Shown here piece after piece: positions 56,546 to 64,000 of a stretch of DNA of 64,000 nucleotides. Source of the stretch: Mesorhizobium norvegicum (lineage in GTDB: Bacteria > Pseudomonadota > Alphaproteobacteria > Rhizobiales > Rhizobiaceae). The position numbers and the translations under genes are program-made. A model generated the notes under the pieces. The model worked only from the letters and a program-made list of their open reading frames with translations, had not been told where the DNA came from and did not search any database. How positions within the stretch are numbered: position 1 is the first letter of the stretch; each line of letters starts with the position of its first letter. The stretch lies in assembly GCF_004919685.1 (NCBI RefSeq), contig NZ_SMYZ01000054.1:1-64000 (forward strand). Reading direction: 5' to 3'.

Positions 56546-58749
56546 CACGCCTTGCCGATCCGCACCAGCCAGGCATCCTCGTCGATCACCTCGATGCCGA
56601 GTTCGCTGGCAAGCTTCAGCTTGGAGCCGGCACCCGGCCCAGCGACCACCAGATCCGTCTTCGCCGAAACCGAGCCCGCGACCTTGGCACCGAGGCGCTC
56701 CGCCATCGCCTTGGCTTCGGAGCGTGTCATCTTTTCCAGCGAGCCCGTGAACACGACCGTCTTGCCGGCGACCTCGTTGTCGGCCGAGACGTTGACGATA
56801 TACGGCTTCGGCTTGACCTGCGTGAGCAGCGCATCAAGCACGTCGTCATTGCGCTCATTGCCGAAGAAATCGCGCAGCGCATCTATCACCGTGTCGCCTA
56901 TGCCGTTGACCGACGGGAAAACACTGTGCGGATCGGCTGCGGCCGCTGTTTCCTTGCCGACGCGGATCAACTCCTCGATGGTCGAGAAGGTCCGGGCAAG
57001 CACGGCGGCCGTCGTTTCGCCGATATGGCGGATGCCGAGCGCGAAGATGAAGCGGTCCAGCTCCGGCTCGCGGCGCGAATCGATGGCGGCGAACAGCTTG
57101 TCGAGGCCCTCATAGTTGCGGTCCTCGACGCTGCGCACATTCTTGCGCGTCTTGCCCGATGCGGCCTCGCGCTGCCTGGCCTGCTCCTCACGGCGCTCGG
57201 CCAGCGCCCTGGTGACGGCCGGGCGGCGATCCTTGAGCGTGAAGATATCGGCGGCTGTCTTGATCAATCCCGCATTGAAGAAGGTGTCTATGTTTTCGGC
57301 GCCGAGGCCTTCGATGTCCAGGGCACCGCGTGACACGAAGTGGCGCAATCCTTCCACCGCTTGCGCCGGACAGATCAGTTCGCCGGTGCAGCGGCGGCGC
57401 GAATCCTCCTTGCCGGTCTTCTCATTGATCTCGCGCGTCGCCGGCGAGCCGCAGATCGGACAGGTGTGCGGGAACTCGTATGGCACGGCATCAGGCGGCC
57501 GCTTGTCTATGACGACACTGACGATCTGGGGAATGACATCGCCTGCCCGCTGGATCACCACCGTATCGCCGATGCGCACGTCGATGCCGTCGCGGATCGG
57601 CTGGCCGGTGCTGTCCAGGCCCTTGATGTAGTCCTCATTGTGCAGCGTGACATTCTCGACCACGACACCGCCAACAGTGACCGGCGCCAGCCGTGCCACC
57701 GGCGCCAGCGTGCCGGTGCGGCCGACCTGGATGTCGATCTTCTGCACGGTCGTCATCGCCTGTTCGGCTGGAAATTTGTGTGCAACCGCCCAGCGCGGTT
57801 CGCCGGTGACGAACCCCCATCGGCGCTGCAGCTCCAGCTGGTCTACCTTGTAGACGACGCCGTCGATATCGTAGCCCAGCGACGAGCGCTGCTCCTCGAT
57901 GAGGCGATACTGGGCGACCAGATCATCGACCGATTTGGCCCTGACCATCAGCGGACTGATCTTGAATCCCCAGTCGGCGAATTTCTGCACCGAATCATAT
58001 TGGGTCGGAGCCGGATCCGCTGTCGTGTAGCCCCAGGCATAGGCGAAGAATTTGAGGTTGCGGCTGGCGGTGACGGATGGATCTTTCTGGCGCAGCGACC
58101 CGGCCGCCGTGTTGCGCGGATTGACATAGTCCTGGCCGCCGACCGCGGCCGACCGCTGCTTCAGCGCCTCGAATTCCGCATAGGTCATGTAGACCTCGCC
58201 GCGTACCTCGATGATTTCGGGCCAGCCCGATCCCTTCAGTTTCGCGGGAATGTCGGCGATTGTCCGCAGATTGGCGGTGATGTCCTCGCCGACAGTGCCG
58301 TCGCCGCGCGTTGCGCCCTGTACGAACACGCCGTTCTCGTAGCGCAGCGAAGCCGACAGCCCGTCGATCTTCGGTTCGGCCGTGAAGGCAATGTCGAGAT
58401 CCTTGTCGCGATCGAAGAAGCGCCGGCCGCGTTCGAGGAAATCGGTGACGTCCTCGTCGGTATAGGCCTTGGCGAGGCTGAGCATCGGCACCGCATGGCG
58501 CACCTTGGCAAAGCCTTCAGCCGGCGCCGAGCCAACCCTGCGCGACGGCGAAACCTCGCGCACCAACGCCGGAAAGCGCTCCTCGATGGCGAGGTTACGC
58601 CGAGCCAGCGCATCGTACTCAGCATCGGTGATAACAGGCGCATCTTCGGTATGGTAGCGCCGGTCGTGCTCGGCGATCTCTTCCGCAAGGCGCTTCAGCT
58701 CGGCTTCGGCCTCGCTCTCACTGAGCGAATCGACAGGTTTTTCAGCCAT
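56545..58749 (-). CDS. ligA: NAD-dependent DNA ligase LigA
   Basis: A 734-residue ligase that seals nicks in replication and repair. The order is complete: domain Ia (HDRRYHTEDAPVITDAEYDAL), adenylation site EPKIDGLS with the AMP-binding lysine, motif VYMTYAEFEAL and NPRNTAAGSLRQKD, GYDIDGVVYKVD, OB-fold (GRTGTLAPVARLAPV), a four-cysteine zinc finger (CPICGS ... CTGELICP), helix-hairpin-helix, and a BRCT domain in the last 80 residues. An insert rich in basic residues lies near EERREEQARQREAA. The start follows GGGGAAGGAAAG; a start ten codons upstream is less likely. Confidence 0.97.
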   Translation of the reverse strand: MAEKPVDSLSESEAEAELKRLAEEIAEHDRRYHTEDAPVITDAEYDALARRNLAIEERFPALVREVSPSRRVGSAPAEGFAKVRHAVPMLSLAKAYTDEDVTDFLERGRRFFDRDKDLDIAFTAEPKIDGLSASLRYENGVFVQGATRGDGTVGEDITANLRTIADIPAKLKGSGWPEIIEVRGEVYMTYAEFEALKQRSAAVGGQDYVNPRNTAAGSLRQKDPSVTASRNLKFFAYAWGYTTADPAPTQYDSVQKFADWGFKISPLMVRAKSVDDLVAQYRLIEEQRSSLGYDIDGVVYKVDQLELQRRWGFVTGEPRWAVAHKFPAEQAMTTVQKIDIQVGRTGTLAPVARLAPVTVGGVVVENVTLHNEDYIKGLDSTGQPIRDGIDVRIGDTVVIQRAGDVIPQIVSVVIDKRPPDAVPYEFPHTCPICGSPATREINEKTGKEDSRRRCTGELICPAQAVEGLRHFVSRGALDIEGLGAENIDTFFNAGLIKTAADIFTLKDRRPAVTRALAERREEQARQREAASGKTRKNVRSVEDRNYEGLDKLFAAIDSRREPELDRFIFALGIRHIGETTAAVLARTFSTIEELIRVGKETAAAADPHSVFPSVNGIGDTVIDALRDFFGNERNDDVLDALLTQVKPKPYIVNVSADNEVAGKTVVFTGSLEKMTRSEAKAMAERLGAKVAGSVSAKTDLVVAGPGAGSKLKLASELGIEVIDEDAWLVRIGKA

Positions 58750-58861
58750 GCTTTCCTTCCCCGAACTTTGGCCAGCCACAATAGATCAGGATTTTGGGAA
58801 AAGCATTCCTGAACAGCGGGATGGAGCCATATCCTGACTCGATCCCTGACACCCGTCGTTC

Positions 58862-60535
58862 TTATGCCGCCGTGGTATTTTCACGCAGCAGCCGCTCGGC
58901 GGCGGCACGCGCTTCGTCGGTGATGGTGGCGCCGGCCAGCATGCGCGCGATCTCTTCTTGCCGCGCCGGCCGGTCCATCTCGGCAATGCCGGTGGCGACA
59001 CGGTCGGTGGTGCCGGATTTGGAGATCAGGAAATGCGTCGCCGCGCGCGCCGCGACCTGTGGCGCGTGCGTGACCGAGAGCACCTGCACGCGCTTGGACA
59101 GCCGCGCCAGCCGCTGGCCGATGGCGTCTGCGACAGCGCCGCCCACGCCGGTGTCGATTTCATCGAACACCAGCGTCGGCGCCGAGCCACGGTCGGCCAA
59201 CGCCACTTTCAGCGCCAGAAGGAAGCGCGAAAGCTCGCCGCCGGAAGCGACCTTCATCATCGGCCCGGGCCGCGTACCGGGATTGGTGCGCACCCAGAAT
59301 TCGATCTGGTCGATGCCCTCTTCCATGCGGCTCTCGGCCTCGCTCTTCATTTCCACAATGAAGGCAGCGCGTTCGAGCTTCAGCGCCGGCAATTCCGCCA
59401 TGACCGCCTTGGTCAGGCCGACGGCCGCCGCATGACGAAGCGAGGACAACTGCGCGGCGGCAATGTCATAGGTCTCGCGCGCGGCGGTGGCCTGTTTCTC
59501 CAGCCCGTGCAGGCGTTCCTCGCCGGCATCGAGATCGGCGAGATCGGCCGACATCGTGTCGCGCAGCTGCGCCAGGTCGTCGACCGGGACGCTGTGCTTG
59601 CGCGAGGCCGCGCGCAGCGAAAACAGCCGCTCCTCGGCCTTCTCCAGCCGCTGCGGATCATATTCCGTGGCGCGCAGTGCTGCCTCGACGCCCGATTGCG
59701 CCGCGTCGAGCGACAGCATCGCCTCATCCAGCGACTTGACCACGTCGTCGAGCAGGCCCGGCGCCTCCGTCACCTTGCGCTGCAGCCGTCTCAGCAGGCT
59801 GGCCAGTTGCGGCAAGGGCGAGGACGGGCCAGACAGCACATCCTGCGCATCATGGATTTCCGAAGCGATCTTCTCGGCCCGCATCATCGATGTGCGCAGT
59901 TCGGCGAGATCGGTCTCCTCGCCCGGCTGCGGATCGAGCTTCGTCAACTCCGCCACCGCCGCACGCAGATAGTCGGCCTCGCGCGCGGCCGCCGCCACCT
60001 TGGCGCGATGACGCGACAGCTCCTGCTCGCAGGCGCGCCAATGCCGCCATGCCTCGCCCGTCGAGCGGACGGCGCCGAGATGGCCGCCGAAAGCGTCGAG
60101 CACCTCGCGGTGTGCGCCGGGATCGACCAGAGCGCGTTCGTCATGCTGGCCGTGGATTTCGACCAGCGCGCGGCCGACATCGCGCATCAGGGTGACGCTC
60201 GAAGGCTGATCGTTGACGAAGACGCGGGTGCGGCCATCCGCCGTCTGCAGGCGGCGCAGGATGATGTCACCGTCATCCTCGATGGCGTTTTCGGCAAGCA
60301 GCGCGCGCACCGGATGGTTGCGCGGCACGTCGAAGACGGCGATGACCTGACCCTGCGCCGCGCCATGGCGCACCAGCGACGCGTCGCCGCGCGCACCGAG
60401 CGCCAGCGACAAGGCATCGAGCAGGATGGATTTGCCGGCTCCGGTTTCGCCGGTCAGCACGGAAAGACCCGGCTGGAAGTCGATATCCAGCTTCTCGATC
60501 AGGACGATATCGCGGATCGACAGTCTGGAAAGCAT
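58862..60535 (-). CDS. recN: DNA repair protein RecN
   Basis: A 557-residue SMC-like ATPase that acts at double-strand breaks. Walker A GETGAGKSILLDALSLALG is at about 29-47, the conserved FVNDQ and LVEIHGQHDERALVDP follow, then two coiled-coil arms (about 150-360). Walker B is LVFDEIDTGVGGAVADAIGQRLARLS and the signature LSRFLLALK precedes it. SVTHAPQVAARAATHFLI is the usual end region. No LexA-type box was checked. Same strand as bamD and ligA. Confidence 0.96.
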   Translation of the reverse strand: MLSRLSIRDIVLIEKLDIDFQPGLSVLTGETGAGKSILLDALSLALGARGDASLVRHGAAQGQVIAVFDVPRNHPVRALLAENAIEDDGDIILRRLQTADGRTRVFVNDQPSSVTLMRDVGRALVEIHGQHDERALVDPGAHREVLDAFGGHLGAVRSTGEAWRHWRACEQELSRHRAKVAAAAREADYLRAAVAELTKLDPQPGEETDLAELRTSMMRAEKIASEIHDAQDVLSGPSSPLPQLASLLRRLQRKVTEAPGLLDDVVKSLDEAMLSLDAAQSGVEAALRATEYDPQRLEKAEERLFSLRAASRKHSVPVDDLAQLRDTMSADLADLDAGEERLHGLEKQATAARETYDIAAAQLSSLRHAAAVGLTKAVMAELPALKLERAAFIVEMKSEAESRMEEGIDQIEFWVRTNPGTRPGPMMKVASGGELSRFLLALKVALADRGSAPTLVFDEIDTGVGGAVADAIGQRLARLSKRVQVLSVTHAPQVAARAATHFLISKSGTTDRVATGIAEMDRPARQEEIARMLAGATITDEARAAAERLLRENTTAA

Positions 60536-60654
60536 CAGAACCCGAATCTAGAACGGCACGCGACCATTTGCAGTCGCAGCGCCGCACTATCTTTTTGTTT
60601 CAGCGTCGGATCAATCCGAAAAAGCGCTGCGCACGCTTCGGTCCGAATGCTCCA

Positions 60655-60701
60655 GAGCAATTCCAGGAAAGTGTGAAACGGTTTTCCGTCCGGAATTGCT
60701 C
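60655..60701. repeat. Short intergenic palindrome between bamD and recN
   Basis: GAGCAATTCC (60655-60664) is repeated inverted as GGAATTGCTC (60692-60701) with GAAACGGTTTTCC in the middle. I recall this unit as a common Mesorhizobium/Rhizobium intergenic repeat. It lies in the roughly 310-base gap between the bamD stop and the recN start. Confidence 0.7.
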
Positions 60702-60848
60702 CGAAACAAAGAGTTGGAGTGGTTCGCCGCTTCCATGAAACGGTGAACTGATCCAGGCAGGTTGCGCAAAAGTGTCGTACGGTTCTGCGACAAGCAAGGA
60801 AAACCAAGCAGACGGCGCGTTGGCGAAGCCCGCGAAGCCTGCTTGGGG

Positions 60849-61718
60849 TCAGGCGCCGGTGATCATCTTCCCGGCCTTGGATATCCACGACCCTGCATTT
60901 TCGCGCGGTGCAAGCCCATTGCTCTGCAACAGCTTGTAGGAATCCTTGTACCACGAGCTGTCGGGGTAGTTGGTACCGAGCACCGCGGCGGCGGTCTGCG
61001 CCTCAGAGGTCAGACCCATCGCGTAATAGCTTTCGGTCAGGCGGGCGAGCGCCTCCTCGACATGGCGCGTGTTGGAATAGTTCTCGACCACGGTCCGGAA
61101 GCGCTTGACGGCGGCGATGTATTCACGGCGCTCGAGATAGTAGCGGCCGATCTGCATTTCCTTGCCGGCCAGCTGATCGTTGGCGAAGCGGATCTTTTCC
61201 TTGGCGTCGTCGACATATTCCGATGTCGGCCAGCGCGTCACCAGGTCCTGCATCGTCTGAACGGTTTGGCGCGCTTCCTTCTGGTCCTGCGTCACGTCCT
61301 TGATCTGGCGGTAGTAGCTCAAGCCGATGATGTACTGCGCGTAGGCGGCGTCATCGGTCGACGGATAGAGCGTGAGGTAGCGCTTGGCCGAGCCGATCGC
61401 CTCGTCGTAGTGGCCCTGGCGATAATCGGCGAAAGCGCCCATCACCATCGATTTGCGGGCCCACTCCGAATAGGGATGCTGGCGGTCGACGGCGTCGAAC
61501 TTCTTGCTCGCCTCTTCCAGGCGCCCAGCGTTCAGATTGGCCAAGCCCTGATTGTAGAGAACATCGGCCGGTTCGGTCTGGTCGACATAGGTCGACAGGT
61601 CGATATCTTTCTCCGACGACATGCATGCCGATAGAAAGAGCGATGGAACAACCACCGAAAGCGCCAGGAAAACAGCCCTCTGCGGCGCTTTCAATTGACC
61701 AACTCGCTTGAAGAACAT
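60849..61718 (-). CDS. bamD: Outer membrane assembly lipoprotein BamD (ComL)
   Basis: A 289-residue lipoprotein of the BAM complex. The signal peptide ends in the lipobox LSAC (C32). The mature part is a row of TPR units: ADVLYNQGLANLNAGRLEEASKKFDAVDRQHPYSEWARKS, HYDEAIGSAKRYLTLYPST, YIIGLSYYRQI, RYYLERREYIAAVKRF. The frame is open 73 codons upstream, but the signal peptide sets the start at 61716-61718. It helps fold outer membrane proteins from the periplasmic side. Confidence 0.95.
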   Translation of the reverse strand: MFFKRVGQLKAPQRAVFLALSVVVPSLFLSACMSSEKDIDLSTYVDQTEPADVLYNQGLANLNAGRLEEASKKFDAVDRQHPYSEWARKSMVMGAFADYRQGHYDEAIGSAKRYLTLYPSTDDAAYAQYIIGLSYYRQIKDVTQDQKEARQTVQTMQDLVTRWPTSEYVDDAKEKIRFANDQLAGKEMQIGRYYLERREYIAAVKRFRTVVENYSNTRHVEEALARLTESYYAMGLTSEAQTAAAVLGTNYPDSSWYKDSYKLLQSNGLAPRENAGSWISKAGKMITGA

Positions 61719-61981
61719 GATTGGATTCCGCCCTTTCGGCGTTATTTTAATGTCCGCTGCACGCCGTTGTCTCAAAACTGGTCCCCACTTTTGAGCGCCA
61801 TGCACTAATCGACGGCAGCAGCCATAAACCATTACCGCCTTGCCCGGCAACGCTATCTCCGGCCAATCGCGCATTTTTATGGCGGCCGGACACAGGTTGA
61901 ACATACGTGCAATTTCACCGGCAGGTGGTGCATTCATGCAACACCGGCCGTCCGCCTTGGAATCCGAAAAAATGAAGGAAA

Positions 61982-62932
61982 TCAGATCATCCAGGGTGCG
62001 TAGAGCGGCGCGTTGACAGCGTTCATCTCGGCGCTGCGGCCACGCTCGCGGCGCGTCGTCTCGACGATTTCGAACGCGGTGCGATCCGACAGCAGGCGGC
62101 GCAGAGCCGCGGCATTCATCCTGTGGCCGCCGCGATAGGAACGGAAGCAGCCGATGAAGCGGGCGCCGGCCAGCGCCAGGTCGCCCATGGCGTCCAGCGT
62201 CTTGTGGCGCACGAATTCGTTGGGATAGCGCAGGCCGCCCATGTTGATGACGCGGTTGTCGTCACCGATCACCAGCGAATTCTCCAGCGAGGAGCCAAGC
62301 GCGTAGCCCGCAGCCCACAGCCGCTCGACATCCTTCATGAAGCCGAAGGTGCGGGCGCGGGCGATGTCGCGGCGGAAGATATCGGCATTGAGGTCAGAGG
62401 CGAACAACTGACGGCCGATTGCCGGGCTTTCGAAATCGATCTCGATCTCGAAACGGGTGCCGTCATAGGGCCTGAACTCCGCCCAGGAGGCGCCATTCTC
62501 GATGCGGACCGGCTTGATGACCCTGATATAGCGACGCTTGACCGAGAGCGTCTCGATGCCCGCCTGATCGATGGCTTCCACGAACGCCGTGGCGCTGCCA
62601 TCGAAGATCGGAACTTCGGAACCGTCGATCTCGATGGCAACATTGTCGATGCCGAGCCCGAACAGCGCCGCCATGATGTGCTCGACCGTGGCGATGTGCT
62701 CGCCGGCGGGATCACCAAGCATGGTGCACAGGTCGGTAGCGCCGACTTCCGAGACCAGGGCACGAAACTCGCGGCCCTGCTCCGCACCGTTGAAAAGCTG
62801 GAAAACGATGCCGGTGTCGGCATCCGCCGGCAAAAAGCTGATGGAAACTTCCTTGCCGCTGTGGACGCCGGTGCCGGTAAGCGACGCGCGCGTCTTCAAT
62901 GTCGTCTGATAGTCGTGCAAGACAATCCCCAT
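61982..62932 (-). CDS. lpxC: UDP-3-O-acyl-N-acetylglucosamine deacetylase LpxC
   Basis: A 316-residue zinc enzyme for the first committed step of lipid A synthesis. Zinc ligands are seen in VEHIMAALFGLGIDN and VRHKTLDAMGDLALAG (HKxLDxxGD), and the catalytic region in YRGGHRMNAAALRRLL. It starts MGIVLHDYQTTLKTRASLTGTGVHSG. It follows ftsZ, as in many proteobacteria, but a strong terminator separates them, so it should have its own promoter. Confidence 0.96.
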   Translation of the reverse strand: MGIVLHDYQTTLKTRASLTGTGVHSGKEVSISFLPADADTGIVFQLFNGAEQGREFRALVSEVGATDLCTMLGDPAGEHIATVEHIMAALFGLGIDNVAIEIDGSEVPIFDGSATAFVEAIDQAGIETLSVKRRYIRVIKPVRIENGASWAEFRPYDGTRFEIEIDFESPAIGRQLFASDLNADIFRRDIARARTFGFMKDVERLWAAGYALGSSLENSLVIGDDNRVINMGGLRYPNEFVRHKTLDAMGDLALAGARFIGCFRSYRGGHRMNAAALRRLLSDRTAFEIVETTRRERGRSAEMNAVNAPLYAPWMI

Positions 62933-63144
62933 AAGCCCGTAATGCCTAGGTCCGCTTCTCCAGCCCGAGGGCGCGGCTCTTGTGTGAATCGGCAGGCAGG
63001 GCGACTTCCCCCGAAATCCCGGCAAACCGACGATGGTAGGCAGCGAAGATAATGTCCCGTCAGGGAGACTCCAAATCACGGTTTCTTACTCTGTGTAACC
63101 GCGAACTGGAATGGGCACGACTTGGTAAGTGATTGAAATCACAT

Positions 63145-63190
63145 CATTTAAAACGTTAACAGGCAAGCGATTCCTCGCTTGCCTGTTAAC
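63145..63190 (-). terminator. Rho-independent terminator of ftsZ
   Basis: Perfect 16-bp stem GTTAACAGGCAAGCGA (63155-63170) with its complement at 63175-63190 and a four-base loop. On the minus strand it is followed by GTTTTAAAT. It is 23 bases past the ftsZ stop. Confidence 0.93.
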
Positions 63191-63213
63191 AAATGTTACA
63201 GTCCGTTTACCAA

Positions 63214-64000
63214 TCAGTTGGCCTGGCGGCGCAGGAACGCCGGAATCTCCAGCTGATCGTCTTCCTGAGTCGACCTCACCTGCGGTGTCAGGCGGCCCTG
63301 GTCGTCGAGCTGACCACGGCGCGGCGCGTAGAGCTGCGCGTCCTGGCTGGCGAGACGGCGCACTTCGGGCGCTGCCTGGCGCAGCTTGGGCTCGCGCGGC
63401 TGCGCCGGCTGCAGCCGTGCAGGCTCTTCTTCGCGGCGGGTCAGGCCGTTGGTCAGGCGCTTCAGCAGACCCATCGGTCCGCTGTTGTTCTCGTGGTCGA
63501 CCGGGCGGCTCTTGGCATCCACCTCGGCCTTGACGACGGGCGGAAAGTCCTCGACGCGCGGCATACGCTGCGGCGCCATGGCAACCGGCTGCGGGGCTTC
63601 GCGCAGCATCTCGCGCGGCTGCGGAGCCGGCTGCATCATCTGCTGGACCACGGGCTGCGGCATCGGCTGTGCTGGCGGCGCCTGGAAGATCTTGCTCTGC
63701 GGGCGGAAATCTTCAGCGTGAGCGACTGGAGCCGGGCGCGCCTGAGCCATGGCCGCGGCATTTGCTTCGGCCAGTTGGATGGCTTCGGCGACGGGGTCGA
63801 CCGCGCGCGGTTCATACGTGGTCTGCTGGACCGGCGCCGGGCGGCTTTCCACCGTGGCAACAGCCGGGCGGCTGACCGGCTTCGGCGGCGCCGTGCGGAT
63901 CGAGATCGGCGCAGCAGCGATTTCAGCCGCCGACTTGTCGATGCCGGTGGCAACCACCGAGACGCGGATGACACCTTCGAGTTCCTCGTCGAAGGTGGCG
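63214..64000 (-). CDS. ftsZ: Cell division protein FtsZ, C-terminal part (cut by window end)
   Basis: The window begins in the last strand of the FtsZ C-terminal domain (TFDEELEGVIRVSVVATGID), and no start is visible. About 240 residues follow: a long linker rich in Pro, Gln and Ala (PQPVVQQMMQPAPQPREM), a basic patch LLKRLTNGLTRREEE, and the C-terminal tail DDQLEIPAFLRRQAN. The tail IPAFLRRQ is the peptide that docks to FtsA and other partners. The long linker is typical for rhizobial FtsZ1, which is near 550-600 residues in total. Last 261 or so codons are in view. Confidence 0.95.
   Translation of the reverse strand, partial: ATFDEELEGVIRVSVVATGIDKSAAEIAAAPISIRTAPPKPVSRPAVATVESRPAPVQQTTYEPRAVDPVAEAIQLAEANAAAMAQARPAPVAHAEDFRPQSKIFQAPPAQPMPQPVVQQMMQPAPQPREMLREAPQPVAMAPQRMPRVEDFPPVVKAEVDAKSRPVDHENNSGPMGLLKRLTNGLTRREEEPARLQPAQPREPKLRQAAPEVRRLASQDAQLYAPRRGQLDDQGRLTPQVRSTQEDDQLEIPAFLRRQAN

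Overview
The window is a high-G+C chromosomal segment from an alphaproteobacterium of the order Rhizobiales, most likely Mesorhizobium or a close relative. Evidence: a circularly permuted two-piece tmRNA gene whose tag reads ANDNYAEARLAA (the rhizobial tag), an alpha-type SspB with its DUF4169/ribbon-helix-helix neighbours, the gene order ftsZ-lpxC-bamD-recN-ligA, and several families of rhizobial intergenic palindromes. No nodulation, phage, plasmid or transposase genes are seen, so this looks like core and metabolic chromosome.

Layout. 1-3.4 kb: molybdate uptake (modABC, a ModE-type regulator cut by the window edge, and a divergent Mop-domain protein). 3.4-6.1 kb: a palindromic repeat element, thyA, a DUF2853 gene, the permuted ssrA and a P-loop ATPase gene broken by a one-base frameshift. 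6.1-9.3 kb: a Bcr/CflA-type drug exporter with a divergent TetR regulator, then sspB and two small genes. 9.3-12.8 kb: an AraC/GyrI-type regulator, a captured alpha/beta hydrolase flanked by a partial duplication of that regulator, then a small enzyme-like gene and an ECF sigma factor with a SnoaL-type extension. 12.8-19.6 kb: a giant AsmA-family protein, a basic hypothetical, a glycolate/D-lactate-type FAD oxidase and a thioesterase. 19.8-27 kb: an Lrp/EamA divergent pair, a dienelactone-hydrolase-like enzyme, two small genes, a membrane PQQ glucose dehydrogenase and a DUF2059 protein. 27.1-29.8 kb: a UvrD/PcrA helicase carrying an in-frame palindromic insertion.

30.2-36.4 kb is a sugar or polyol uptake and catabolic operon (binding protein, single-domain ATPase, permease, TIM-barrel isomerase, Gfo/Idh/MocA dehydrogenase) divergent from a LacI-type regulator with two matching operators. 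36.5-41.3 kb has a DUF4239 membrane protein and a two-gene operon for methylated-amine breakdown (MttB family plus a dimethylglycine-dehydrogenase-like flavoprotein). 41.6-56.5 kb is a mosaic of single genes: phytase-like esterase, L,D-transpeptidase, MATE exporter, SH3 protein, TMEM175-like channel, SDR, hexapeptide acetyltransferase, CreA, SCO1, prmA, aminopeptidase P, azlCD, DUF2461. 56.5-64 kb is the cell-envelope/division block: ligA, recN, bamD, lpxC and the C-terminal part of ftsZ, all on the minus strand.

The most unusual items are the regulator duplication around the captured hydrolase, the palindromic insertion inside the helicase between its motifs II and III, the frameshifted Walker A motif, a heptamer array lying across the AsmA stop codon, and repeat families that occur twice in the window. 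Most genes belong to known families; I did not find a system that I can call wholly new.
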